DNA from: CAYGAW01 sp964492135
Lineage (GTDB): Bacteria > Chloroflexota > Anaerolineae > UBA7937 > B3-Chlor
Direction: 5' to 3'
Assembly: GCA_964492135.1 (NCBI GenBank)
Contig: CAZBJW010000003.1
Coordinates: 1 to 64,000, forward strand
DNA: 64,000 nucleotides
Numbering within the stretch: position 1 is the first letter of the stretch; each line of letters begins with the position of its first letter. This document shows, piece by piece, positions 8,633-18,207 of the stretch. The notes beneath the pieces were generated by a model that was given only the letters and a program-made list of their open reading frames with translations, ran no database searches and was not told the origin of the DNA. Position numbers and translations under genes: made by a program.

Positions 8633-10096
8633 TTACAGCACCAACGAGGATGCGAAACGCTCCCGGATCCAAGCATCTGTGGACGGGTCCAGTGGCTCCG
8701 GTTCGTGCTCAGCCAGGATGCGACGAGCGATCTCTTTGGCCCGCGTCCAGGCATCGGTACCACCGGCCTGTTCCCACATCTCCCGCCCCTGCCGGTCGAA
8801 AACGGCCGAGGGGTAGTAGTGCTCGGTGCGCATATGACGCAGAGTGTGATCATCCATGAGGTAGTGGCCCCCAGGACCGACCTGGTCAATGGTATCAAGC
8901 GCCAGCGTGTCGTCGTTAACCTCGATGCCTCGCACCGCCCGCATGGCCATGCCCAGCAGATCGTTGTCAATCACGAACTGCTCGTAGGCGATGGTGGACA
9001 TATCCTCCAACATGCCTGCCGCATGATGGATGAAGTTGGCCCCGGCCAGCGTGACCTGGATGACCGACTGAGCCTTCTCCATGCCCGCTTGAATGTCCGG
9101 GATCTTGGCTTCAGTCATGCCGGCGCTGTTATAGATAGGCACCTGGTAGAAGTGGGCCAGTTGGGTGATGGCGGCGTTACACAGTCCCAACTCCACCGAA
9201 CCACCCAGGTACTTGCCGCTGCGTAGGTCGGCTGTGGCGGGGATGGGGCCGAGGAGGACGGGACATCCGGGCTGGACCAATTGGGTCAGAGTTAGCCCGG
9301 CTAGTTGCTCGGCGTTCAACTGCGCCAGCATCCCGGCCAGTGTGACCGGCGCGGTTGAGCCCGCCATCGGCGCTGCCGAAAGGACAACTGGCATACGCTG
9401 TCGGCAAACCTCGATCAACAGCGTCGTCACGTCGGCCGCGAACTTGAGGGGGCTGACTATCCAACTGGTGATGAAGGAGACGATGGGCCGCTCGCGCAGC
9501 GGCTCGGCACCGCCTGAGATGCGCTCACATATCTCCACTACGTCGCGGATGCCCTGGATGGTATAGACACCGGCCTGGATGTGCTTGGTGGTATTCGCCA
9601 GCGCGGCGTAATACTTGTTGATCTCCACCGTCTGCTTTGGCAGGTCGGTGGGGTAGATAGGCAGGAGATAAAAGTGGATGTTCTCCAGCGCGTCCACGAT
9701 GCGCGCCATATCGGCCACGTCCCGGAGCACCGCCTTGCGGATTCTGCCTGTCTCCAGATCGAGCACCTGCAGCGCCGCGCCACCGGTGCCGATGTGGACC
9801 CGCGCTCCCTCGAGGAACAGGTCATGCTCTGGGTCACGGCCGGCCAGCACCACCCGCGACGGCGCTCTGTCTACCGCGTCCTCGACAAGGGACCGGGCCA
9901 ACCGTACCCGGTTGGCATCTACATCTGCCCCGGCCTTCTTGAATAGCCGCAGCGCCTCGGGCTCCTCCACCTGGACGCCGGTCCGCGCCAGGATCGCCAG
10001 CGACGCCTCGTGGATCTGTTTCACCTGCTCGTCGGTGAGCGGCTTATACCGCCCTCCGATCAAGCCTTTGCCCGGTCCTCGGTATTTCTTGGCCAT
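8633..10096 (-). CDS. MttB-family corrinoid methyltransferase 3
   Basis: 487-residue MttB homolog, close to MttB 1 at 3239 (shared GTGGAALQVLDLETG and VYPHDLP/IYPTDLP blocks, same C-terminal GPGGHYLMDDHTLRHMRTEH signature). No in-frame TAG, so the non-pyrrolysine branch. It should methylate the corrinoid protein encoded two genes upstream (11783-12418). AAGGAAGG lies a few bases before the ATG. It is followed 42 bases later by MttB 2. The specific amine is unknown; an OpuC-type transporter upstream suggests glycine betaine, choline or carnitine. Confidence 0.92.
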   Translation of the reverse strand: MAKKYRGPGKGLIGGRYKPLTDEQVKQIHEASLAILARTGVQVEEPEALRLFKKAGADVDANRVRLARSLVEDAVDRAPSRVVLAGRDPEHDLFLEGARVHIGTGGAALQVLDLETGRIRKAVLRDVADMARIVDALENIHFYLLPIYPTDLPKQTVEINKYYAALANTTKHIQAGVYTIQGIRDVVEICERISGGAEPLRERPIVSFITSWIVSPLKFAADVTTLLIEVCRQRMPVVLSAAPMAGSTAPVTLAGMLAQLNAEQLAGLTLTQLVQPGCPVLLGPIPATADLRSGKYLGGSVELGLCNAAITQLAHFYQVPIYNSAGMTEAKIPDIQAGMEKAQSVIQVTLAGANFIHHAAGMLEDMSTIAYEQFVIDNDLLGMAMRAVRGIEVNDDTLALDTIDQVGPGGHYLMDDHTLRHMRTEHYYPSAVFDRQGREMWEQAGGTDAWTRAKEIARRILAEHEPEPLDPSTDAWIRERFASSLVL

Positions 10097-10213
10097 ACGT
10101 CTTCCTTCCTTGCTATTAAGAAGCAGATTGACCCACTATCTTCGTCGCATGCCAATAGTGTCATACTTGCTTGCCCCGCCACCCCGTCCCGCTGACTTAT
10201 GCTGCTCAGAGCC

Positions 10214-10714
10214 TCAATGTCTTCCAACCAACTCCACGGTCTGGACAATCTGGTTCAGATGGTCCTCGTCGTGGGCGATCAGACCCTGAACCTGGTTACG
10301 CAACGTGGTCGCCGCCAATGTGAGATGGTGCGCCGGGCGCTCCCACGCTTCGGGCGCCAAAGCAGACAGGAAGGCCACTGTCTTGGCGCGCTCGTCGCGA
10401 AAGCTTGCCAGCGTCTCGCCCAACAGGGGAAACAGGTCAGGCATAGAGCGGGGCCAGATGGCCGGCACCTGCGGGGTATCCTCCGATGCGATGTGCCTCA
10501 GCCGGGCACGATAGCGGGGCTCGACATCGCTCAGATGGACTATGACCGCGACAATGCACCACTCTTCGGGCGACGGCCTGTGACACGCTATATCCTCTTC
10601 AACATCGGCTAGCATCTGGGCGATTCTACCGGGCATACAAGCCAGCAAGGCGATCAACGTTGCATCGCTGGACGCTACGCTCGATGCATCGCTCTCTGTA
10701 CACATGTTGACCAC
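10214..10714 (-). CDS. DinB-like four-helix protein
   Basis: 166 residues resembling the DinB/YfiT metal-binding four-helix-bundle superfamily. Histidines that would form the metal site are seen in EEWCIVAVIVHLSDVEPRYR (near residue 60) and GLIAHDEDHLNQIVQTVE at the C-terminus. Family members use a nickel or zinc centre, some as thiol-dependent transferases. It sits seven bases after the alcohol dehydrogenase in the methyltransferase operon; its role there is not known. Confidence 0.75.
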   Translation of the reverse strand: MVNMCTESDASSVASSDATLIALLACMPGRIAQMLADVEEDIACHRPSPEEWCIVAVIVHLSDVEPRYRARLRHIASEDTPQVPAIWPRSMPDLFPLLGETLASFRDERAKTVAFLSALAPEAWERPAHHLTLAATTLRNQVQGLIAHDEDHLNQIVQTVELVGRH

Positions 10715-10721
10715 ATCTCTT

Positions 10722-11777
10722 TCAACGGATCACGAAGGCCTGCCGCGCCAGTACCTCGACGTCATCCCGCTTCGCCGGGCGAGGGTTGGTTCTGGCATTG
10801 ACGTTCACGACCGCCCGTTCGGCCAGCAGCGGCAGATCCGCCTGGGCGACCTCCACGTCCGGCACTGCGAGTTCCGCGAACAACGTGTCCACGTCGCCCC
10901 GCACCCGCTCTACCAGCGGTGCGACGCGCGCGAACCTTTGCCCCAACGCTGGCCGGTTGTACTCCAGCACGGGATCCATACACCGCATCAGTATCAATCC
11001 ATGGGGTAACTCGTGGTATAGCCCCCCGGTGACGTTACCCATGGCGTGCATCAGCCCTAGCCCGGCGTGCAGCATCGCAGCGCCCGTGAGCAGGCTGGCC
11101 TGCAGCATAGCGCTGCGGGCCGCCAAATCGTCGCCGTGCTCGACCGTCACTCGCAGCTGGGACGCGGCCAGTTCCATCCCTCCCAAGGCCAGCGCGTCAG
11201 TAATCGGCGTGGCCGCGCTGGAGATGTAGGTCTCCAGACCGTGGATGAAGGCATCGATGCCGGTGAAGAGGGTGGTCTTTGGGGGCAGGCTCAGCGTCAG
11301 TTCCGGGTCGAGCAGCGCTAGGTCCGGCCACTGCGCCACGACACTCTCCTTTTCGCGTCTTTCGGTGTTGGTGATGACCGCCCAAGGAGAGATCTCACCG
11401 CCGGTGCCGGCTGTGGTCGGTACGGTACAGAGAAAGGTGGCGCCACACCGCTTCGCGATGACCTTGCCTGCGTCCATAGTGCTGCCGCCGCCGGCCGCGA
11501 GGACCGCACTGGCGCCCACGATCTTCCCCCGCTCCGCACCGCGTGCTACCGTCTCCCACGAGGGATTAGGCTCCACCTCGGCGAACGTTTCCACGCGCTC
11601 CCAGGTGGCCTCGCGCAGCCGTTTGGCGATGCGCTGCACCAGCGGCCGGGCCCACTCCTCCCGCGGAGCCACGAGCAGCAGTCGCCCGGCAGTGGCCGAC
11701 GGGGTTACGTACTCGTCAACCCACTCGATCAGTCCTCGGCCGACCAACGTTCTGGTGGGCCAGCGGAACTCGTACAT
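10722..11777 (-). CDS. Iron-containing alcohol dehydrogenase family protein
   Basis: 351 residues of the group III metal-dependent alcohol dehydrogenase family. The nucleotide site AAGGGSTMDAGKVIA is near residue 95. Metal ligands are recognisable in TGIDAFIHGLETY, in the His of GLGLMHAMGN and in the His of ELPHGLILM. Family members reduce aldehydes or oxidise alcohols with NAD(P). The gene starts five bases after the corrinoid protein gene, so they are co-transcribed. A reasonable inference is handling of an aldehyde or alcohol derived from the side chain of the demethylated amine. Confidence 0.88.
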   Translation of the reverse strand: MYEFRWPTRTLVGRGLIEWVDEYVTPSATAGRLLLVAPREEWARPLVQRIAKRLREATWERVETFAEVEPNPSWETVARGAERGKIVGASAVLAAGGGSTMDAGKVIAKRCGATFLCTVPTTAGTGGEISPWAVITNTERREKESVVAQWPDLALLDPELTLSLPPKTTLFTGIDAFIHGLETYISSAATPITDALALGGMELAASQLRVTVEHGDDLAARSAMLQASLLTGAAMLHAGLGLMHAMGNVTGGLYHELPHGLILMRCMDPVLEYNRPALGQRFARVAPLVERVRGDVDTLFAELAVPDVEVAQADLPLLAERAVVNVNARTNPRPAKRDDVEVLARQAFVIR

Positions 11778-11782
11778 CTCAC

Positions 11783-12418
11783 CTATCCCACCAGCGAGCG
11801 TGCCAATTCGATCGCCGAGGCCGCATCAGGTGCATAGCCGTCGGCCTCGATTTCACGGGAGAGGGCCTGGGTGACCGGAGCGCCGCCGATCATCACCTTC
11901 ACATTATCCCGCAGGCCAGCTTCCACCAGCGCGTCAATCGTGTGCTTCATACTCGGCATGGTGGTGGTCAGCAAGGCCGACATGCCGACCAGGTCCGGCT
12001 GCTCCGTCTTCACGGCCTCGATGAACTTGTCGGGAGGGACGTCAATGCCCAGGTCAACGACCTCGAAACCGGCACCCTCCAGCATCATCCTCACCATGTT
12101 TTTGCCGATATCGTGCAGGTCGCCCTTGACGGTGCCCAGGACAACCTTGCCGGCCGAAGGCACATCGCTCTCGGCCAGCAACGGGCGCAGGATGTCCATG
12201 CCAGCATGCATAGCACGGGCAGCAATGAGTACCTCGGGCACAAACAGCTCACCGTCCCGGAAGTCCACACCAACCCGATCCATCCCGGCAAGGAGGCCAT
12301 CATTGAGCACCTCCTCCGGCGTCATCCCTTCATCGAGCGCCTTCTGGGTCAGTTCGGCAACCGCATCGTCTTCACCGTCATACAGTTTCTCCGCGATCTG
12401 CTTGAGTATGTCGCTCAT
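11783..12418 (-). CDS. Corrinoid (B12-binding) methyl-carrier protein
   Basis: 211-residue MtbC/MttC/MtgC-type corrinoid protein. N-terminal four-helix cap (residues 1-85) followed by a Rossmann-like B12 domain with base-off signature DLHDIGKN (lower-axial His), MSALLTTTMP and MIGGAPVT. It accepts methyl groups from MttB-family enzymes and hands them to the MtrH-like methyltransferase. The start is set by AAGGA six bases upstream, supplied by the 340-bp repeat that forms its whole 5' region. First gene of the operon running down to MttB 2. Confidence 0.95.
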   Translation of the reverse strand: MSDILKQIAEKLYDGEDDAVAELTQKALDEGMTPEEVLNDGLLAGMDRVGVDFRDGELFVPEVLIAARAMHAGMDILRPLLAESDVPSAGKVVLGTVKGDLHDIGKNMVRMMLEGAGFEVVDLGIDVPPDKFIEAVKTEQPDLVGMSALLTTTMPSMKHTIDALVEAGLRDNVKVMIGGAPVTQALSREIEADGYAPDAASAIELARSLVG

Positions 12419-12755
12419 CGGAAATCCTTTCCGGCGCGGATAGCCCCTCCTTCAGGTGTGGGGAGGAGCGCCGCGATTCTCCTTTTTTGCAAAGTTAGCA
12501 AATTTGTCCTATACTGTTTGTAGGGTCGCAAGGCACTCCGCACGGCGGAGAAACGGCTTTTGCACCTTAACAAGCGGAGGTAACGGGTTCTGCACACGAA
12601 TCGCTGTGCGGGTAAAACCCTCGGCGTCAGGCTTAGCCTGTAACTCGCGGCGGATATTCTCCGTCGGGCTGTTGTCAACCAGCCATACGTCTCGGACACA
12701 GGACCTCCTGTGGCGCCAGGGACAAGCCCCTGGATTTATCTGTGGGGTAGTTGAC
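12416..12755 (-). repeat. 340-bp hairpin-rich repeat, copy 2
   Basis: Same length and nearly the same sequence as 6758-7097. This copy separates the MtrH-like gene from the corrinoid gene and ends at the corrinoid start codon. The two copies diverge mainly between about 12475 and 12530, the AT-rich part where a promoter would be expected. A frame on the minus strand is open through the conserved core (DVWLVDNSPTENIRRELQ), but other frames are open too, and I recognise no protein. Confidence 0.85.
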
Positions 12756-12851
12756 TGTTCCTGCATCCTTTCTCGGGCACGTTAACTGGTAGATGCGTCG
12801 AGCGGGAGATAGACGCCCAATCCATCACTTCCCCATCTACGAATCCACCCC

Positions 12852-13700
12852 CTATCGCTTTTTCCGCCTCTTGCGATAGTGCTTGATGTACCTCATCGCG
12901 AACTCGTCCCGTCCCAGGAGTAGATCCACCGCCAGGACGGCCTCTCTGACCCTGGCCGCATTGACGATAGGGGCATTGACGCCCTCTCTGATCGCCATTA
13001 CCAGGAACGCCCAGTTGAGCACCTCGCGGTCCGGTAGACCGAAGGAGACGTTGCTGGCCCCCAGCGTCATGTTGACCCCCAGTTCAGCCCGAACCAGGCG
13101 GCTGGCCTCCAGCGTGACCAACGCAGCTTTGGAGTCGGACGCCACTGTCAGGGCCAGGCAGTCGATCAGGACGTCTTCGTGGGGGATGTCCAGAGCCTCG
13201 GCTCGTTCAACGATCTTGCGGGCGATCTCCAACCGTGTGTGGGGGTCGTCAGGGATGCCTCCCTCGTCCATACACAAGCCGATGACCGCCGCTCCGTGCT
13301 CGGCCACGAGGGGCAGCACCTGTTCCAGGTTCTTTTCCTCACCATTGATCGAGTTAACCAACGGCTTGCCCTGGTAGACTTCCAGGGCGGCGGCCAAGGC
13401 ATTAGGGTCTGGCGTATCGATGCTGAGGGGAACCTCTACCACCTCCTGGATCATCTCCACAGCACGGGGCAGCAGCGCCACCTGATCCACCCCGACGGCG
13501 CCCATGTTAACATCAATCACGTCGGCGCCAGCGGCCACCTGGTTCTGAGCCTCGCTCTTGACGATCTCCACGTTGCCCGCCACCAATGCAGCCGCCAGTC
13601 CCTTGCGCCCGGTGGGGTTGATCCGCTCGCCGATGAGCACTGTAGGGCGATCGGGAGCAATGCGAACGGTACCTTTTGTTCCCTTGAGAACGGTCTCCAT
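12852..13700 (-). CDS. Methyltetrahydrofolate:corrinoid methyltransferase (MtrH/MtgA-like)
   Basis: A pterin-binding TIM-barrel protein of the dihydropteroate synthase/MetH-MeTr family, about 282 residues from this start. Signatures: LIGERINPTGRKG at the N-terminus, GADVIDVNMGAVG, PLSIDTPDPNALAAAL, NSINGEE and a late NVSFGLPDR. It transfers methyl groups between the corrinoid protein and tetrahydrofolate. I chose the ATG at 13700 (GAAGGG nine bases upstream) because the family begins here; a GTG at 13754 would add 18 atypical residues. It lies between the amine transporter and the corrinoid gene, fitting a betaine demethylation pathway. Confidence 0.9.
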   Translation of the reverse strand: METVLKGTKGTVRIAPDRPTVLIGERINPTGRKGLAAALVAGNVEIVKSEAQNQVAAGADVIDVNMGAVGVDQVALLPRAVEMIQEVVEVPLSIDTPDPNALAAALEVYQGKPLVNSINGEEKNLEQVLPLVAEHGAAVIGLCMDEGGIPDDPHTRLEIARKIVERAEALDIPHEDVLIDCLALTVASDSKAALVTLEASRLVRAELGVNMTLGASNVSFGLPDREVLNWAFLVMAIREGVNAPIVNAARVREAVLAVDLLLGRDEFAMRYIKHYRKRRKKR

Positions 13701-13801
13701 GGCTCTCAACCCTTCTGTACCAATGGAGTCTTGGGCAACGATCGGGCCGACCACGACCAGCGGTGGCCGGCCCTCGCGTTACCTCTGACCTGACGGATGC
13801 G

Positions 13802-14761
13802 CTAATCGCCGCAACTCTCGATCAGGTCGTTCTCCAACAGGAAGTTGCAGGCCACATCCCGCGGGTCCTGCTCGTCGCCGGTGTCTAGCTCATTGTCAGC
13901 GCCCACATCAACCAAGGCGTTCAGCTGAGTCATAGTCTCGGTGTCAAGAGCGGAAGCGATGGGAGCCAAGATATCCTTGATCTCGGGGTACTTGTCCAAC
14001 ACCTCTTTGCGAACCACCGGTGCAGGGTTGTAGATGGGGAAGAAATGCTGATCATCCGCTAGGTTAAAGAAGCCCCAAGCAGCGATGCGCCCGTCGGTAG
14101 CGAAGCCCATGGCCACATCGCACTCCCCATCGCGCAGAGCCTTGTAGGTCACCCCGATCTCCATAGTGGTCACGTAGTCCTCGTTAAACTGGAACCCGTA
14201 GGCTTCCGCCATGGCGGGGTAACCATCGGGCCGCACCGTCCACTCCATATCGCTGCAAAGTCGGGCGTTGGGGTTCTCGGCCAGATATGCGCCCAAGTCG
14301 GAGAGGGATTCTACGCCGTACTGCTCTCCCGCTTCCTTGGTCATCATCAGGGTATAGGTGTCGTCGAAGGGAGCGTAGTCCAGCCAGATCAAGCCCTTCG
14401 CCGCGTCCTCGCCTGCAACCTTGTCGAAGATCTCCTGTGGGTCGGTGATCGATTCCTCATGACCCAGGTGTACCATCCAGGCAGTACCCGTGTACTCCCA
14501 GTAGAGATCGACCTCGCCGGCCTCCAAGGCCTCACGGTTCACCACTGTCCCGCCCAGGTCTATCTGGTTGCCAACGGTGAAGCCGGCCTCCTCCAGAGCC
14601 AGGACGGTCATCCACCCCAAGAGATACTGCTCCGTGAAGTTCTTAGAAGAGACGACGATGGGGCCCTTAGGAGCCGCAGTAGGGGTAGCGGCTGGAGCAC
14701 AGCTGGTTGCCAATAGGCCCAGCACGGCCAACAAGACTAGAATCGTCAAGCACTTTCTCAT
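13802..14761 (-). CDS. OpuC/OsmF-type substrate-binding lipoprotein
   Basis: 319 residues with a lipoprotein signal (lipobox LLATSC, Cys near 21) and an OpuAC-family binding domain. SSKNFTEQYLLGWM and DLYWEYTGTAW are the hallmarks of binding proteins for glycine betaine, choline, carnitine or related quaternary amines. It is the last gene of the transporter set 18207-13802 and precedes the MtrH-like gene. It should deliver substrate to the two permeases. Confidence 0.92.
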   Translation of the reverse strand: MRKCLTILVLLAVLGLLATSCAPAATPTAAPKGPIVVSSKNFTEQYLLGWMTVLALEEAGFTVGNQIDLGGTVVNREALEAGEVDLYWEYTGTAWMVHLGHEESITDPQEIFDKVAGEDAAKGLIWLDYAPFDDTYTLMMTKEAGEQYGVESLSDLGAYLAENPNARLCSDMEWTVRPDGYPAMAEAYGFQFNEDYVTTMEIGVTYKALRDGECDVAMGFATDGRIAAWGFFNLADDQHFFPIYNPAPVVRKEVLDKYPEIKDILAPIASALDTETMTQLNALVDVGADNELDTGDEQDPRDVACNFLLENDLIESCGD

Positions 14762-14890
14762 CTCTTTCTCCCTTCCATCTGAGTATCACTTCTCAACGGT
14801 TCGAACCTCCCTCATCTTTCTGCCTCACATGCTGACCACCTCCGGTAACTCGTAAACGATTTTCCACTGCTTCTTGGATGATTAGAGTAA

Positions 14891-15649
14891 TCAATGAGGG
14901 GGTGCCACAAGCGCCTCCACCTTACCCATGATAAAATCGAGGAGCATGGCAAAAACGGCGGTGAGGGTGCCGCCGGTGATGACCATAGCGTTTCGCCTAA
15001 CGCGGATCCCAGTGGCGATGGGCTGCCCTAAAGTTGGCCAACCGATAAAAGTGGCCAGGGCGGCAGTGCCCACATTGATGACCACCGCCGTGCGGATGCC
15101 GGCGAAGATAACCCTTAGAGCCAGAGGGATCTCGATCCTGGTCAATATCTGGCCCTGGGTCATCCCCATCCCTCGCGCGGCCTCTATAATAGCCGGATCC
15201 ACCTCTTCGATGCCCACAGAGGTATTGCGCACTATCGGCAGAAGAGCGTAAAGCCAGAGGGCGAAGATGGAGGGCTTTAGACCGAGGCCCAGAAAGATAT
15301 ACGATAGGCCCAGGATGGCCATGCTCGGTACAGTCTGACCTATGTTTGCCAACCCCAAGATCAGCCCCGCGAAATCCTTGAAGCCCGGGCGGGTGATAAA
15401 AATGCCTGCCGGTATGCCCACCAAAATGGCCAGGGACGAGGCTATCAGGATCACCTGTATGTGCTTTATCGTGAACTTGATGAGGTGGTGCGGGGTTACG
15501 ACCCTGGAATCCATGGTCCCCGGTTGGACCCTGGCGATCACGAGGAGATAGAGAAGCGCTATGGCGACGACGCATAAGCTGGGTACGATGAGCCAGCCCA
15601 GAATGTCTTGAAGGGTGATTCGCTTGTGAGATTGACGGCTCTTGCCCAC
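14891..15649 (-). CDS. OpuC-type ABC transporter permease
   Basis: 252 residues with about six membrane helices and the binding-protein-dependent permease EAA-like loop (IIEAARGMGMTQGQIL). Close to OpuCB/OpuCD/YehW proteins. It starts four bases after the ATPase gene stop, so the two are translationally close. Forms the membrane channel for a quaternary amine with the Yip1-fused permease at 16795-18207. Confidence 0.92.
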   Translation of the reverse strand: MGKSRQSHKRITLQDILGWLIVPSLCVVAIALLYLLVIARVQPGTMDSRVVTPHHLIKFTIKHIQVILIASSLAILVGIPAGIFITRPGFKDFAGLILGLANIGQTVPSMAILGLSYIFLGLGLKPSIFALWLYALLPIVRNTSVGIEEVDPAIIEAARGMGMTQGQILTRIEIPLALRVIFAGIRTAVVINVGTAALATFIGWPTLGQPIATGIRVRRNAMVITGGTLTAVFAMLLDFIMGKVEALVAPPH

Positions 15650-15653
15650 CGGC

Positions 15654-16778
15654 CTACACCCCTCCTCTCTCGGTATAGGTCTCTCCCGCGTACTTTTGCA
15701 GGGCGCTAGAGGTGATGAGCCCCCTCAGCCGGGTCTCGTCGTCCACGACGCAAACGTAGCCGATGTCGCAGGTCAACATCTCCGATAGAGCGTCCTTTAG
15801 GGTGGCCTCCATCCCCACCGTGGTGGCTACTGGATGGACTACGTCGCTGATCCAGCCCCTCTTCCCTTGGAGGGTCTTCCACGACACATAACCCTTGAGC
15901 ACTCTGCCAGGATCGATAACCAAGAGGTTGTCCACATTCTCTTTTCGCATGTACTCCTCCACCTCTTCGATGCTCTGCGTCGTCATGGCGGTGAAGGGGT
16001 GATCGTCCATCACCTCATATACCCGCACCAGGTTTAGCCGCTTCAGGGTGCGGTCAGCCCCCACAAAATCCTCGACGAACCTGTTGGCCGGATAGGCCAG
16101 GATCTCATCTGGGGTCCCATATTGCTCTAGGATGCCCCCCACCTGGAGTATAGCGATCTTGTTCCCCATCTTGATGGCCTCATTGATGTCATGGGTGACG
16201 AATATCACCGTCTTCTTCAGTTTCTCTTGCAGTCGTAGGAATTCATTTTGCAGCCGCTCTCTAGTTATGGGGTCGATGGCTCCAAAGGGCTCATCCATCA
16301 GCATCACCGGCGGATCAACACCCAACGCTCTCGCCACGCCGATCCGCTGCTTCTGGCCGCCAGACAACTCATGAGGATAGCGGTTGCGGAATTCGGCAGG
16401 CTCCATGCCCATCAACCTCAGAAGTTCGTCGACCCGCGCGCTTATCCTCTCCTTGTCCCAGCCGAGAAGGTTGGCCACTGTAGCGATGTTATTCGTGATG
16501 GACATATGGGGGAAAAGGCCGATCTCCTGGATGACGTAGCCTATGCCTCGCCTCAATTCGATGGGATCCATCTTGGTGACATCCTTGCCGCCCACGTAGA
16601 TGGTGCCACTGGTGGGCTCTATGAGCCGGTTCACCATCTTCATGGTAGTTGTCTTCCCGCAGCCTGAGGGGCCCACTAGGACACAGGTCTCGCCTTCAGG
16701 AACTTCCAAAGTCAAATCGGTCACCGCACATTCCGACTGACCGGGGTATATCTTGGTCACGTGCTCGAATCTGATCAT
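15654..16778 (-). CDS. OpuC-type ABC transporter ATPase with CBS domains
   Basis: 374 residues. ABC ATPase with Walker A GPSGCGKTT (near 37), signature LSGGQKQRIGVARAL, Walker B VMLMDEP and switch FVTHD. Residues from about 255 hold a tandem CBS pair (MTTQSIEEVEEYM and ATLKDALSEM), which in OpuA-type transporters senses ionic strength or nucleotides. ATP hydrolysis drives betaine-type solute import. Flanked closely by its two permease genes. Confidence 0.95.
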   Translation of the reverse strand: MIRFEHVTKIYPGQSECAVTDLTLEVPEGETCVLVGPSGCGKTTTMKMVNRLIEPTSGTIYVGGKDVTKMDPIELRRGIGYVIQEIGLFPHMSITNNIATVANLLGWDKERISARVDELLRLMGMEPAEFRNRYPHELSGGQKQRIGVARALGVDPPVMLMDEPFGAIDPITRERLQNEFLRLQEKLKKTVIFVTHDINEAIKMGNKIAILQVGGILEQYGTPDEILAYPANRFVEDFVGADRTLKRLNLVRVYEVMDDHPFTAMTTQSIEEVEEYMRKENVDNLLVIDPGRVLKGYVSWKTLQGKRGWISDVVHPVATTVGMEATLKDALSEMLTCDIGYVCVVDDETRLRGLITSSALQKYAGETYTERGGV

Positions 16779-16794
16779 AGGTCTCCCCCCTAAA

Positions 16795-18207
16795 CTAGGC
16801 TCTTTCTTCTCGCAGCCCCACCGGCGTGAGGAAGGTCTGAGCCCGTCCTAGAAGGTAATCTACCAGTATGGCGAAGATGGAAACGCCCACCGCCCCGGCG
16901 AGCACCATCCTATCGCTGATCCTGCTTAAGCCATCGAATATGAAATCACCCAGGTTATCGACTCCGATGAGGGTGCCGATGGCGGCGATGCCCACGATCA
17001 TGACCACGGAGACCCGCACGCCGGCCATGATAACCGGCACGGTCATCGGCAACTTGACCTTAAATAAGAGCTGCCATTCGGTCATCCCCATACCTCTCCC
17101 CGCCTCGACAATGGCTGGGCTGACGTTTTTGATGCCGGTATAGGTGTTGCGCAGTATGGGCAATTGGGCGTAGAGGATGAGGGCCACGGCGACGTTCAGG
17201 AAACCGATGCCGAAGAGGGGAATGAATAGGCCGAAGAGGGCGATGCTGGGTATAGTCAACATGATACCAGCGGCGTAGAGCATGGACTCTGCCGCCCTCT
17301 CCCCGAGAATGAAGAGGAGGTAGAGGAGGAGAATCAATACGATCCCTATCAGGCTCATGCCTTGTGGCCTGGGCAGGGTACTCTTTAGCCAATCCGCTGT
17401 GGCCTCACCGAAGATCCCTCCTGAGCCAAGATAGAGGAGGATGAGGAGGGCGAGGGGCAACAACAGTAGGAGATGGGAAAGGTGTGGGCGCCGAGGTGGC
17501 AAGGTGATTAGAATGCCTATGATCACCCCTAATACGATGGCGATGACCATGGAGAAGAGAACTAGCCAAGCGTGCTGGAGGGTCAAGTCGAGGAGTTTCT
17601 CCCTCTCCCCCCACATGTAGTAGACGTTGGTGGTGATGACATTCTCCACCCCGGTGACGAAAAACCCTACCACAACTAAGATGGTCCACCCCAACAAAGC
17701 CACTCCCAGGACCCTTATGACGTCGCTGGCTAAGAGGTCATGGGCTGCCTGGAGGGCGAAGAGGAGAAGGAGAGCCCCATAGGCGATAGTAAGGATTTGA
17801 ATGAATTGAATGATGCCCACTTCTTTGAGAGGATCCAGAACAGCGGCAGCGAACCCAACCCTTCCAGAGACCGCGATGATGAGGCTCAGAGGTACAACGA
17901 ACAAAGAGAGGAGGTAACTCTGCTCTGCGAAATCGCCGCTGCCGCCAAACAACTTGACTATGATATACAAGATAAAAGAGGCTATGAAGAATTCGGTGGC
18001 CGTGAAGAAGATCCAGCGGATCAGGCTTATCAGGATAGCCATCGCTGGGTCGGCTATACGTATGGAGACTAGGCCTCCCACAAAGCCGGCGATGGCCAAC
18101 CCCAGGACGGTTTTCAAAGGATCGGCTTTGCTCTTCTCATCCCCAAAAGCGTCAACGCTAGGCTTGGTCAGAACGTTTATCCAGCCGTAGAGTAGCTCCT
18201 GAAGCAC
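16795..18207 (-). CDS. Yip1-like domain fused to OpuC-type permease
   Basis: 470 residues, about twice the usual permease length. The C-terminal half (from about 270) is a standard OpuC permease with the loop IVEAGRGMGMTEWQLL. The N-terminal half has about six membrane helices; LLYGWINVLTKPSVDAF followed by FGGSGDFAEQSYLLSLF resembles the Yip1 membrane domain. I know of no standard OpuC permease with this architecture. It is the first gene of the transporter operon. The extra domain could modulate assembly or gating; that is inference. The permease call is secure, the Yip1 call moderate. Confidence 0.85.
   Translation of the reverse strand: MLQELLYGWINVLTKPSVDAFGDEKSKADPLKTVLGLAIAGFVGGLVSIRIADPAMAILISLIRWIFFTATEFFIASFILYIIVKLFGGSGDFAEQSYLLSLFVVPLSLIIAVSGRVGFAAAVLDPLKEVGIIQFIQILTIAYGALLLLFALQAAHDLLASDVIRVLGVALLGWTILVVVGFFVTGVENVITTNVYYMWGEREKLLDLTLQHAWLVLFSMVIAIVLGVIIGILITLPPRRPHLSHLLLLLPLALLILLYLGSGGIFGEATADWLKSTLPRPQGMSLIGIVLILLLYLLFILGERAAESMLYAAGIMLTIPSIALFGLFIPLFGIGFLNVAVALILYAQLPILRNTYTGIKNVSPAIVEAGRGMGMTEWQLLFKVKLPMTVPVIMAGVRVSVVMIVGIAAIGTLIGVDNLGDFIFDGLSRISDRMVLAGAVGVSIFAILVDYLLGRAQTFLTPVGLREERA

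Noticed and set aside
3239..10096. Pyrrolysine-containing MttB
   Set aside because: All three MttB frames are full length without an in-frame TAG, and no pyl genes are present.
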